Of a DNA stretch of 33,726 nt, positions 8,072 through 14,641 are shown in pieces. The translations under genes and the position numbers were made by a program. Source of the DNA: Methanobacteriota archaeon. Lineage in GTDB: Archaea; Thermoplasmatota; Poseidoniia; Poseidoniales; Poseidoniaceae. The notes beneath the pieces are model-generated. The model made no database searches. It worked only from the letters and a program-made list of their open reading frames with translations, and was not told the DNA's origin. Location: assembly GCA_009936765.1 (NCBI GenBank), contig JAACDL010000171.1, forward strand, positions 1 to 33,726, written 5' to 3'. Positions within the stretch are counted from its first letter, which is position 1. The number at the start of each line of letters is the position of its first letter.

Positions 8072-8470
8072 TCATACGATCTGTTTCGCAGTTGCTGCGA
8101 TACGAGGCCAGCGTTCTGCTGCCTCACGTGATACAGGTCCTTTGATATCGGAACCTTGGACATCGCCTTTCTCATTTGTAATGACACAAGCGTTGTCTTC
8201 GAATTGAACCCAAGTACCGTCTACTCTACGGAATGGACGGCGTTGGCGTATTACTACTGCATTGAACATTTGACGGCGAGTTTCAGGGGTACCGCGCTTT
8301 ACTGAAATCTTGATCAAGTCCCCAACACCTGCTGCTGGGTAACGGCGCATAGTACCACCGAGTTTGCTTACGTTGATTAGTTGCCCAATCTTTGCACCAG
8401 TGTTGTCAGCGACCTGAAGTCTAGCCATTGTAGGCAGACCACGGGTTTGCCTTCCTGCGATTCCACGCAT
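8072..8470 (-). CDS. rplN: Large subunit ribosomal protein uL14
   Basis: 50S protein uL14 (eukaryotic L23), 132 aa, at the subunit interface. It starts like other archaeal uL14 (MRGIAGRQTRGLPTMARLQVADNTGAK), followed by RYPAAGVGDLIKISVKRGTPETR and FEDNACVITNEKGDVQGSDIKGPV. The ATG overlaps the uS17 stop by one base (TGATG). The full-length start is kept because homologues share the 14 residues before the conserved ARLQVADNTG. Confidence 0.95.
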   Translation of the reverse strand: MRGIAGRQTRGLPTMARLQVADNTGAKIGQLINVSKLGGTMRRYPAAGVGDLIKISVKRGTPETRRQMFNAVVIRQRRPFRRVDGTWVQFEDNACVITNEKGDVQGSDIKGPVSREAAERWPRIAATAKQIV

Positions 8471-8805
8471 CAGACTTCACCTCCATTGTTCTCAATGACG
8501 CAGAATGAAACTGTCTTGGAAAGCGGACGGCATTCCATAATTTTCACTCTGTCACCTATTTCTACTCCACCAATACAGTTTGGAAGATGAGCTGAAAGTG
8601 CACTTGTGCGCTTTTCATATCGTTCATATTTCTGCATGTAACGAACATTGTCACGTTCGACAACTATCGTTTTTAGCATACCTAAACTAGCCACTGTTCC
8701 TTCAAGTACCTGGCCACGAAGGCGCAGGGACCCATAGAACGGGCAATTCTCATCATCATCCCACTCACCGGTAGGGGGTTTTACATCAACTCCGATGTCG
8801 CGCAT
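8470..8805 (-). CDS. rpsQ: Small subunit ribosomal protein uS17
   Basis: 30S protein uS17 (eukaryotic S11), 111 aa, which binds the 5' domain of 16S rRNA. Recognised from CPFYGSLRLRGQVLEGTVASLGMLKTIVVERD, YMQKYERYEKRTSALSAHLP and VEIGDRVKIMECRPLSKTVSF. ATG 8805 is placed 5 nt after GAGTGATT; an in-frame GTG at 8814 falls inside that ribosome binding site and inside the Rnp1 stop region. Confidence 0.95.
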   Translation of the reverse strand: MRDIGVDVKPPTGEWDDDENCPFYGSLRLRGQVLEGTVASLGMLKTIVVERDNVRYMQKYERYEKRTSALSAHLPNCIGGVEIGDRVKIMECRPLSKTVSFCVIENNGGEV

Positions 8806-8810
8806 CGTAA

Positions 8811-9074
8811 TCACTCACTCCTGTTATTGCGGTATATTCTATCCTCGGAACGTTGCCGCATCAGCATTCCGACGATGATAGCATCACTGCTATCGATTTT
8901 GAATTCGATAGAATTCTTCCCAAGAATAACCTCACGATCATTCTCGAGCATTGTTATGGTTTCTCTGGTTTCGTCTACGACTAGACCATTGCGACCGATT
9001 AGAGCCGCGTCTGGAGAAGAGGTGACTATCATGTCACGTCCAATCCAAGATTGATTCAGAACTGCGTTAACCAT
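8811..9074 (-). CDS. rnp1: RNase P protein component 1 (Rpp29/Pop4)
   Basis: Small basic subunit of archaeal RNase P, which matures tRNA 5' ends; 87 aa. The Sm-like barrel is seen in NQSWIGRDMIVTSSPDAALIGRNGLVVDET followed by ITMLENDREVILGKNSIEFKI, the conserved order of Rpp29. ATG 9074 follows GAGGTG at 7 nt. Its place between aIF1 and uS17 is the usual archaeal position and supports the call. Confidence 0.9.
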   Translation of the reverse strand: MVNAVLNQSWIGRDMIVTSSPDAALIGRNGLVVDETRETITMLENDREVILGKNSIEFKIDSSDAIIVGMLMRQRSEDRIYRNNRSE

Positions 9075-9075
9075 C

Positions 9076-9375
9076 TTATCGCACCTCCACATTGAATCCA
9101 TTGTTTGAAAGAACAACTGCTGCCTTCTTCTTGTGATCTCCTTGAAGTTCAATCACACGGCCTTTCACAGTTCCGCCTGCAGCACATCTGTTCTTCAGAA
9201 GTTTAGCAAGTTGATTGATGTCGATTGCAGAATCTACGATTCCTTCGACCTTTGTTACAATCTTGCCGTAGCGGCGGCGGTCGGTGCTGATGGTAGCTTT
9301 TTGCTGTTCCTTAGCGATCTCTTGGCAGATGCATAATTCATCTGGGAGTCCACATACGTTACAGATTGCAGCCAT
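9076..9375 (-). CDS. Translation initiation factor aIF1 (SUI1 family)
   Basis: Archaeal homologue of eIF1, 99 aa, which guards start-codon selection on the small subunit. The N-terminal zinc-knuckle segment ICNVCGLPDELCICQEIAKE is typical of archaeal SUI1, followed by the SUI1 fold (YGKIVTKVEGI, LLKNRCAAGGTVKGRVIELQGDH, LSNNGFNVE). Tandem ATGs follow GGAGGTGA; 9375 gives 6-nt spacing, 9381 almost none. The gene sits inside the ribosomal operon between uL29 and Rnp1, 1 nt before the Rnp1 start. Confidence 0.95.
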   Translation of the reverse strand: MAAICNVCGLPDELCICQEIAKEQQKATISTDRRRYGKIVTKVEGIVDSAIDINQLAKLLKNRCAAGGTVKGRVIELQGDHKKKAAVVLSNNGFNVEVR

Positions 9376-9411
9376 TCTCATTCACCTCCGTTCTCTTTTA
9401 ATTTGATTATT

Positions 9412-9603
9412 TCACTCTGCCATCTTTGTCCTGATGCGCGCTATTGAGCGGCGGCAGGCCTTGAAAGCGCCCATGTTAGACGGGGTACCACCAAGTGATT
9501 GCTCTGCACGAAGTTGAAGAAGTTCTTCTTGTAACTCAGCAAGCCTATCGACTAAAGCATCAGAACTCATTGATGCGATTTCTCGGTTAGAAACGTGTGT
9601 CAC
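9412..9603 (-). CDS. rpmC: Large subunit ribosomal protein uL29 (GTG start)
   Basis: 50S protein uL29 (eukaryotic L35), 63 aa, at the exit tunnel rim. It is two helices: SMSSDALVDRLAELQEELLQLRAEQ and CRRSIARIRTKM. The start is GTG, overlapping the uS3 stop (GTGA) and preceded by GGAGG at 7 nt. An internal ATG at 9570 would remove the SNREIASM segment that aligns with the usual family N-terminus. Confidence 0.93.
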   Translation of the reverse strand: MTHVSNREIASMSSDALVDRLAELQEELLQLRAEQSLGGTPSNMGAFKACRRSIARIRTKMAE

Positions 9604-10271
9604 TCAGAACCCTCCTCTGCTTTTGGAGCATCTTCTGATGCTTCTGCATTCATTCTCAATTGCTCTTCAGAGTAAATTGTGATTTCGTGAGGTAGTTTGG
9701 TTCCTTTGCGCATGATTGCTACTGTTACACCGATTGTACCTAGTTTCTTGATACAAACTGAATATCCAACATCCATGTGTTGTAGAGCTGTTTCGCCACA
9801 GTACTTGACGTGTCCAAGAACGAACTTCTGTGTCCTGTTTCGACTTCCAGTTAGTTTACCTGCAAGAGTGATAATTACACCACGTGCTCCTGCTTCCATG
9901 ATATTCAGGGCAGCGGAGTGGCCTGCACGGCGGTAGTACCATCCACGCTCCATTGCGCTTGCGATCTTTTCTGCCATAACTTGTGCATTTAGTGCTGCAT
10001 CTTCGACTTCGTCTACTTTCAGACGAGGATTCTCTAGACCAAATCTCTCATCCAATTGCTTCTGAAGTTCGTTGATAATCTTACCTTTGCGGCCGATAAC
10101 CATACCTGGGCGTTCTGCCTTGACTGTTACTTCAGTACCAGTAGGTGTTCTACGGATATCTAATCCACCGAATCCGGCTTTCTTGGTGTTGTTCATCAAG
10201 AACTCTTTTACTAGGTGGCGCTCGACGTTACGGTCGATGATTTGCCTTAGTGTACTCTTATTGTTACTCAT
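9600..10271 (-). CDS. rpsC: Small subunit ribosomal protein uS3
   Basis: 30S protein uS3, 223 aa, at the mRNA entry site. The KH domain is clear (ERPGMVIGRKGKIINELQKQLDERFG) and the C-terminal domain contains RAGHSAALNIMEAGARGVIITLAGKLTG and MDVGYSVCIKKLGTIGVTVAIM. The C-terminus is acidic (NAEASEDAPKAEEGSE). ATG 10271 follows GAGGTGAATTATC. uL29 starts inside its stop. Confidence 0.95.
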   Translation of the reverse strand: MSNNKSTLRQIIDRNVERHLVKEFLMNNTKKAGFGGLDIRRTPTGTEVTVKAERPGMVIGRKGKIINELQKQLDERFGLENPRLKVDEVEDAALNAQVMAEKIASAMERGWYYRRAGHSAALNIMEAGARGVIITLAGKLTGSRNRTQKFVLGHVKYCGETALQHMDVGYSVCIKKLGTIGVTVAIMRKGTKLPHEITIYSEEQLRMNAEASEDAPKAEEGSE

Positions 10272-10282
10272 GATAATTCACC

Positions 10283-10882
10283 TCAGAAGTCGTCCTCCAA
10301 CTCGTCCTCAGCACCGCTGAAGTCTTCTAGGAATAATTCGAGATTTACTCGGTAGTGGTTCTTAGGAGATGCACGTCCACGAGCACGTGGAGTCCATCCT
10401 CTCTTAATCTGGCCACGGTGCGCAGCACAGTGGGTAATTACCATCTCTTCAGGATCGATGTCCTCATATTGATGGCGTGCATTTTCCATGCAACTTTCCA
10501 ACAGCTTGATCATTATTCGGCTAGCCTTAACTGGATAGCGTCCAGGACCGATTCCACCTTTGCGGTGTCCAACCATTGAAGGTCCAGATCGCTTGCGCTT
10601 CTTGTTTCCAGAACCTAGACGGAATGGAACTGCAACAGCCTTCTTACGAATATCAGGCCTGTCACTGTCAATCTTCAGTACGTTGTTTAGGAAAGTGATA
10701 GCATCCCCTGCTGTACGGTGCTTGATGGCACGTGCAATCTCGAAGAGGTGCTTTACGTGAACATCTGCGTTAACTGCACGAGCAGTTGCTAGGCGGCTTC
10801 CCTGAAGGAGCTGTGTGTAGCCCTTCTGAGGAAGTTCCTTACGCTTGGATCTGCGGTCCATTTCTGATTTCTTCCAACCCAT
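10283..10882 (-). CDS. rplV: Large subunit ribosomal protein uL22
   Basis: 50S protein uL22 (eukaryotic L17), 199 aa, lining the exit tunnel. Landmarks are RKELPQKGYTQLLQGSRLATARAVNADVHVKHL, AVPFRLGSG and PGRYPVKASRIMIKLLESCMENA, then RGWTPRARGRASPKNHYRVN near the end. The C-terminus is acidic (DFSGAEDELEDDF). ATG 10882 is set by GAGGTGATTATT; a GTG at 10891 is inside that site. Confidence 0.95.
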   Translation of the reverse strand: MGWKKSEMDRRSKRKELPQKGYTQLLQGSRLATARAVNADVHVKHLFEIARAIKHRTAGDAITFLNNVLKIDSDRPDIRKKAVAVPFRLGSGNKKRKRSGPSMVGHRKGGIGPGRYPVKASRIMIKLLESCMENARHQYEDIDPEEMVITHCAAHRGQIKRGWTPRARGRASPKNHYRVNLELFLEDFSGAEDELEDDF

Positions 10883-10892
10883 AATAATCACC

Positions 10893-11387
10893 TCACTTCA
10901 ATGCCACGTGCGTAGAAGAGCGAGTCGCACCAACACCAGGTCCAGAATGTGTTACATTCTTTCGTGTTAGAGCGAACTCTCCTAGATAGTGACCTATCAT
11001 CTCTGGCTTGACTTCTATTTCGACGAAGTTCTGTCCGTTGTGAACAGCGATTCTCTTGCCGACGAATTCAGGCAGGATTGGGACGTCACGGCGGTGCGTG
11101 CGTACTGTACGGCCGGTTGAGCGGCGCATACGGTTAATGAAGTGCTCATTTTCAGAAGATAGTCCACGAGCAATAGATCTGCGTGCACGGCTAGTTAGCA
11201 GTGTGATTACAGATGGTGCGGATGGGTCCTCTTCAGACGGCCATAGTGGCATAGTCTTGAGTTCTTCAACTTGGAAACCACGGTATGTGAATTCTTTCTT
11301 CTTACGACCTGTTACAGTAGTGCGCTTCTTACGAGCCTTTCTTCTGCTCGCTTTAGGGGTCATAAAGGACTTCTTTTTCTTTGCCAT
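10893..11387 (-). CDS. rpsS: Small subunit ribosomal protein uS19
   Basis: 30S protein uS19 (eukaryotic S15), 164 aa, in the head. The core is TYRGFQVEELKTMP, the RRDVPILPEFVGKRIAVHNGQNFVEIEVKPEMIGHYLGEFALTR block, then THSGPGVGATRSSTHVALK. About 30 very basic residues precede the core (KKKKSFMTPKASRRKARKKR). The start follows GAGGTGAATTATT. uL22 follows after 10 nt. Confidence 0.95.
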   Translation of the reverse strand: MAKKKKSFMTPKASRRKARKKRTTVTGRKKKEFTYRGFQVEELKTMPLWPSEEDPSAPSVITLLTSRARRSIARGLSSENEHFINRMRRSTGRTVRTHRRDVPILPEFVGKRIAVHNGQNFVEIEVKPEMIGHYLGEFALTRKNVTHSGPGVGATRSSTHVALK

Positions 11388-11398
11388 AATAATTCACC

Positions 11399-12118
11399 TC
11401 AGACCTTCTTGCCGCGGCCTCTTCCTGTGCGGCTTGGAGCTATGTTACCGACCTTAGCACCCGGAGGAGTGCCACGAGCGACGGAGTTTGGACCGTGAAC
11501 CGCTTGGTGGTTTCCTCCACCGTGCGGGTGATCTACTGGGTTCATTGCAACTCCACTTACGTGAGGATACAACTTACCACGAGCCTTAGCCTTGTAGTGA
11601 GCAGCACCTGCAGTTCGCAGAGGCATTTCACCACGGCCGTGGCCAGCAAGAACACCTATTGTTGCTCTACACAAACTAGGCATATCCTTTGAGACGCCAG
11701 ATGGTAGTCTAACACGTACCTTTCCATTGTCAAGGTGTGCTTCAATACTTGCAGAGTTACCTGCTGTTCTTGCAACCTTTCCTCCGTCACCTGGACGAAG
11801 TTCTAGATTGTTAATCGCTGTTCCTTCTGGAATATTTGCGATTGAAGTGATGTTACCAGGCCTTAGTGCGACATTGTCGCCTATTGCAACTGATGAACCG
11901 ATTGAGATTCCTTCTGTTGCAACGACGAGGTTTGTCTGACCGTCTGGTAGTTTCAAACGTGCCAGAGGTGCTGTGTGCACCGGACTGTGGATAAGTTCTG
12001 TGACTTCTCCAACTACATCCTTTACGCGTGGCATTGTGTTTGAACCTGGGAACCTGTGGCTCGCCACGCGGTAGCGCGGTGAGCTTCCCTTTCGTTGTGA
12101 ACGTGTACGCTTACCCAT
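11399..12118 (-). CDS. rplB: Large subunit ribosomal protein uL2
   Basis: 50S protein uL2 (eukaryotic L8), 239 aa, essential for subunit joining and peptidyl transfer. The start MGKRTRSQRKGSSPRYRVASHR is family-typical, and the conserved catalytic-region loop GVAMNPVDHPHGGGNHQAVHG is intact, including the His of the HPHGGG motif. The ATG follows GAGGTGATATC. uL23 precedes at 12 nt. Confidence 0.96.
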   Translation of the reverse strand: MGKRTRSQRKGSSPRYRVASHRFPGSNTMPRVKDVVGEVTELIHSPVHTAPLARLKLPDGQTNLVVATEGISIGSSVAIGDNVALRPGNITSIANIPEGTAINNLELRPGDGGKVARTAGNSASIEAHLDNGKVRVRLPSGVSKDMPSLCRATIGVLAGHGRGEMPLRTAGAAHYKAKARGKLYPHVSGVAMNPVDHPHGGGNHQAVHGPNSVARGTPPGAKVGNIAPSRTGRGRGKKV

Positions 12119-12130
12119 GATATCACCTCA

Positions 12131-12391
12131 TCAGAATGCGCCAAGTCGCATTGCAGCCTCATCTGCATGGTAGCCATCTGCTAATCTAACGCTAGCTACC
12201 TTTCCGTTCTTGGTATTACGGACATTGACTTTAGCAACTTCAGCATCGAATAATTTCTCAACTGCTGCTGCGATTTCGGACTTAGTTGCACTGCGGCGGA
12301 CGATGAACTCAAGGCGATTGCCTCCAGTTCTTGCTTCCATAGCCTTTTCAGTGATCCAAGGCATCTTGATTATGTCATACGGATTTACCAT
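12131..12391 (-). CDS. rplW: Large subunit ribosomal protein uL23
   Basis: 50S protein uL23, 86 aa, at the exit tunnel rim, where SRP and chaperones dock. Recognised from IIKMPWITEKAMEARTGGNRLEFIVRRSATKSEIAAAVEKLFDAEVAKVN. It is the short archaeal form. The start follows GAGGAGGTGTG. A nearby out-of-frame ATG at the same site is ignored because only this frame yields the family. Confidence 0.95.
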   Translation of the reverse strand: MVNPYDIIKMPWITEKAMEARTGGNRLEFIVRRSATKSEIAAAVEKLFDAEVAKVNVRNTKNGKVASVRLADGYHADEAAMRLGAF

Positions 12392-12404
12392 TCATCACAC
12401 CTCC

Positions 12405-13274
12405 TCAGTTCAGTGCCTCCACTGCTGCCTTAGTAAAGACAGTTAGACGGCCAAGGTCGCCACCAGGGGCGAGATGCTCGGCTGATAGGTCCTTAGCGGC
12501 GACTACGTCGACGCCTGGGAGATTGCGGGCAGCCTTAGCAAGGCCGTCCTTGTTAGCAACAACTAGTAAGACACTCTTAGGCGTCTTGTGGACACGTCCA
12601 CGCATTGTTGCTTTACCTGCTCTAATCTTTCGACCATTGCTTGCACGGCGAAGATCGTCTCCAAGGCCAAGAGCCTCGAAGATTGCACTGACCTTGCGAG
12701 TTCCACCAGATAGGTTGAATGCTTCAATGTCAATTTTCTTACCGTTTTCGGAATAGTCACCAAGAATGATTGGTAGAGTTGAGATTTCATCTGCGAAGCG
12801 GTGTCCACGATTGGATACCATTTCTATATCGGTAGTTGCAGCAAGTGCAGAGTTACGAGCTAGTCTTCTTTCGTTACGGTTCAACTTACGAGACCAGTCT
12901 TTCTCGACCTTTGGTCCGTGAGCACGGCGACCACCTAGAGTGTGCGGATTTTGTGCACCACGGCGCTGACCGGTGCTTCTCATAATTCTGGAGACACCAC
13001 GACCCTTACCCCACCATTCGACGGAGTGCTTCATACCGGCCATAGGCTTACGCTTTCCAACATGTGCGTTGGAACCGTACGCCTGCCTGCGGTTAGCACG
13101 AGCGCTTGCTACTGCCAACTTGACTAAATCTGTACGAATTGAAGTGCTGAAAGACTCAGGTAGCGATACCTTCTTGCCCATCTCCACATCTATTTCGTAG
13201 ACTTCCTGAAGGCGTCCAGCATCGAGTTCGTCTTGCTCGACCTTGTTGATGATGTTGTGTACTGATACCTTCAT
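12405..13274 (-). CDS. rplD: Large subunit ribosomal protein uL4
   Basis: 50S protein uL4, 289 aa, whose loop reaches into the exit tunnel. Archaeal/eukaryotic hallmarks are LPESFSTSIRTDLVKLAVASARANRRQAYG, the loop MKHSVEWWGKGRGVSRIMRSTGQRRGAQNPHTLGGRRAHGP, and KLNRNERRLARNSALAAT. The start lies 2 nt after the uL3 stop, with GGGGGTCTGAAG just upstream. uL23 follows after 13 nt. Confidence 0.95.
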   Translation of the reverse strand: MKVSVHNIINKVEQDELDAGRLQEVYEIDVEMGKKVSLPESFSTSIRTDLVKLAVASARANRRQAYGSNAHVGKRKPMAGMKHSVEWWGKGRGVSRIMRSTGQRRGAQNPHTLGGRRAHGPKVEKDWSRKLNRNERRLARNSALAATTDIEMVSNRGHRFADEISTLPIILGDYSENGKKIDIEAFNLSGGTRKVSAIFEALGLGDDLRRASNGRKIRAGKATMRGRVHKTPKSVLLVVANKDGLAKAARNLPGVDVVAAKDLSAEHLAPGGDLGRLTVFTKAAVEALN

Positions 13275-13276
13275 CT

Positions 13277-14305
13277 TCAGACCCCCTGCTTGCTAGCTGT
13301 GCTAACATAAGTTATCTCGAACGGATGTTCGGTCTTGTCAGATCCACGAGTAGCGTCACGGAATCTAACCAAGCGCTTTGCAGGGCCAGGTAGGCTTCCC
13401 TTTACTAGTACGTATTCGGAGTTGACTTCTCCATAGCGCAGGAATCCTCCAGCTGGAGTGATTGCCTTGTCTTCTGCAGAAGCGATTGAAAGAATTCTCT
13501 TGTTGTATTCAGTACGCTGGTGGTAACCTGTTTGACCACCTTGACGGATTGTCTTACGTACATACCCTGTACCGAAGTCACCCATGTTACCGTGTTGTCG
13601 GCGTTTCTTGGAGTTCTTGTGAGATTGCAGCTTACCACCGAATCTCTTGATTACACCTTGCCATCCATATCCCTTGGTAACTCCGACAGCATCTACGAAG
13701 ACGCCTTCAGTGAATACATCACCAATTGATAATTCTTGACCGATGTTCTCCTTTGCCCATTCTAACTTAGCAGCAGAATCGCCACCAACTAGTCCGAGTT
13801 CCATAACTTCTGGAGTCTTGGAAGGAGTTCCTGTAATTGAATGCGGCTGAGTTGCAGCGATGATTCTAACTTCAACAAGGTCTGCTTTACCAAGCGCTTC
13901 AAGGTGCTTTTCAGTCTCGTGTGATTTTAGAGCATTCTTGTGAAGGCGGCGTTCTACTAGTTGTGGGAACGCTTCTGAAATTTGTTCTGAATCTACCCAT
14001 GCTTCACCAGCGGCTTGCTTGCCGTAAGGAGTCATTTTGTATCCTCGAACACCGAGTACTCTCATCTTAGGTACCTCGACAACGGTTACAGGAATTCTGA
14101 TTTCCTGTCCCGCACTGTTCGATCTAGGGTTTAGATCACGAGCCATGATGTGGGTCATGCCAGCCTTCCAGCCGGCGAATCCCTGTACACGGACCTCGCT
14201 CGCATCGGTTTCTGGCCACGACTTGACGTGTCCAAAATGGCGTGCTGACCGCTTACGCGGGCTAAACGCCATACTACCACGTCTTGGGTGACTTCTCTTT
14301 GCCAT
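13277..14305 (-). CDS. rplC: Large subunit ribosomal protein uL3, first gene of the operon
   Basis: 50S protein uL3, 342 aa, near the peptidyl transferase centre. The archaeal start HPRRGSMAFSPRKRSARHFGHVKSWP, the segment GYGWQGVIKRFGGKLQSHKNSKKRRQHGNMGDFGTGYVRKTIRQGGQTGYHQRTEYNK and the end SLPGPAKRLVRFRDATRG are intact. The ATG follows TAGGAGGCCGAAAAA. It is the first cistron of the long ribosomal operon; the upstream gene (hef) diverges, so the promoter must lie between 14306 and about 14641. Confidence 0.96.
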   Translation of the reverse strand: MAKRSHPRRGSMAFSPRKRSARHFGHVKSWPETDASEVRVQGFAGWKAGMTHIMARDLNPRSNSAGQEIRIPVTVVEVPKMRVLGVRGYKMTPYGKQAAGEAWVDSEQISEAFPQLVERRLHKNALKSHETEKHLEALGKADLVEVRIIAATQPHSITGTPSKTPEVMELGLVGGDSAAKLEWAKENIGQELSIGDVFTEGVFVDAVGVTKGYGWQGVIKRFGGKLQSHKNSKKRRQHGNMGDFGTGYVRKTIRQGGQTGYHQRTEYNKRILSIASAEDKAITPAGGFLRYGEVNSEYVLVKGSLPGPAKRLVRFRDATRGSDKTEHPFEITYVSTASKQGV

Positions 14306-14341
14306 TTTTTCGGCCTCCTATGTTTCCGATACTCCGCATTG

Positions 14342-14498
14342 GCCCCCCGATAAGGGGCGTACAGAGGCTCTTCCGGTTGGGGAACCGCCGTGACACTGGC
14401 TCTCAGTCCACGATTGGGACGGGGAGTGATGGGGTGCTGTGCATTGCCCACTGTGTCTGGCTGCTCACCTTCTGAGCAGTCTCCCGACTTACCTCCCC
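14342..14498 (-). promoter_or_regulatory. Structured leader region of the uL3 ribosomal operon
   Basis: The 336-nt gap between uL3 and hef contains no convincing gene but has strong inverted repeats. They are CTGCTCA/TGAGCAG (14461-14479, 7 bp, 5-nt loop), CGGTT/AACCG (14374-14387, 5 bp, 4-nt loop) and GCCCC/GGGGC (14342-14358, 5 bp, 7-nt loop). A longer-range GGGGAG (14421-14426) with CTCCCC (14493-14498) would enclose the first. TATA-like TATATG/CATATA at 14499-14504 could serve either direction. The likely role is a folded 5' leader controlling ribosomal protein synthesis. Transcription through it is inferred, and the strand assignment depends on that. Confidence 0.35.
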
Positions 14499-14641
14499 TA
14501 TATGAGTGGTTCGGTTAAGAACGCTGTATAGGGCCGCTGGACACTGATGGTAATTGACAGTCTTCAAGCATTGTGGTTCGAACTGAAATTGAAGCACCAC
14601 CCATGCAAATCCTCTTGAGCCACCGACGCACACTCTTGCTT

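Noticed and set aside
14306..14641. Possible RNase P RNA or SRP RNA in the uL3-hef gap
   Set aside because: A GGGGAGGTAAGTC on the minus strand is loosely like the RNase P CR-I element, but the matching CR-V element is absent. The SRP helix 8 GGAAG/AGCAGC core is also missing on both strands.
14573..14641. Upstream GTG extension of hef
   Set aside because: The 23 added residues show no helicase-family features and GTG 14573 lacks a ribosome binding site; ATG 14642 is preferred.
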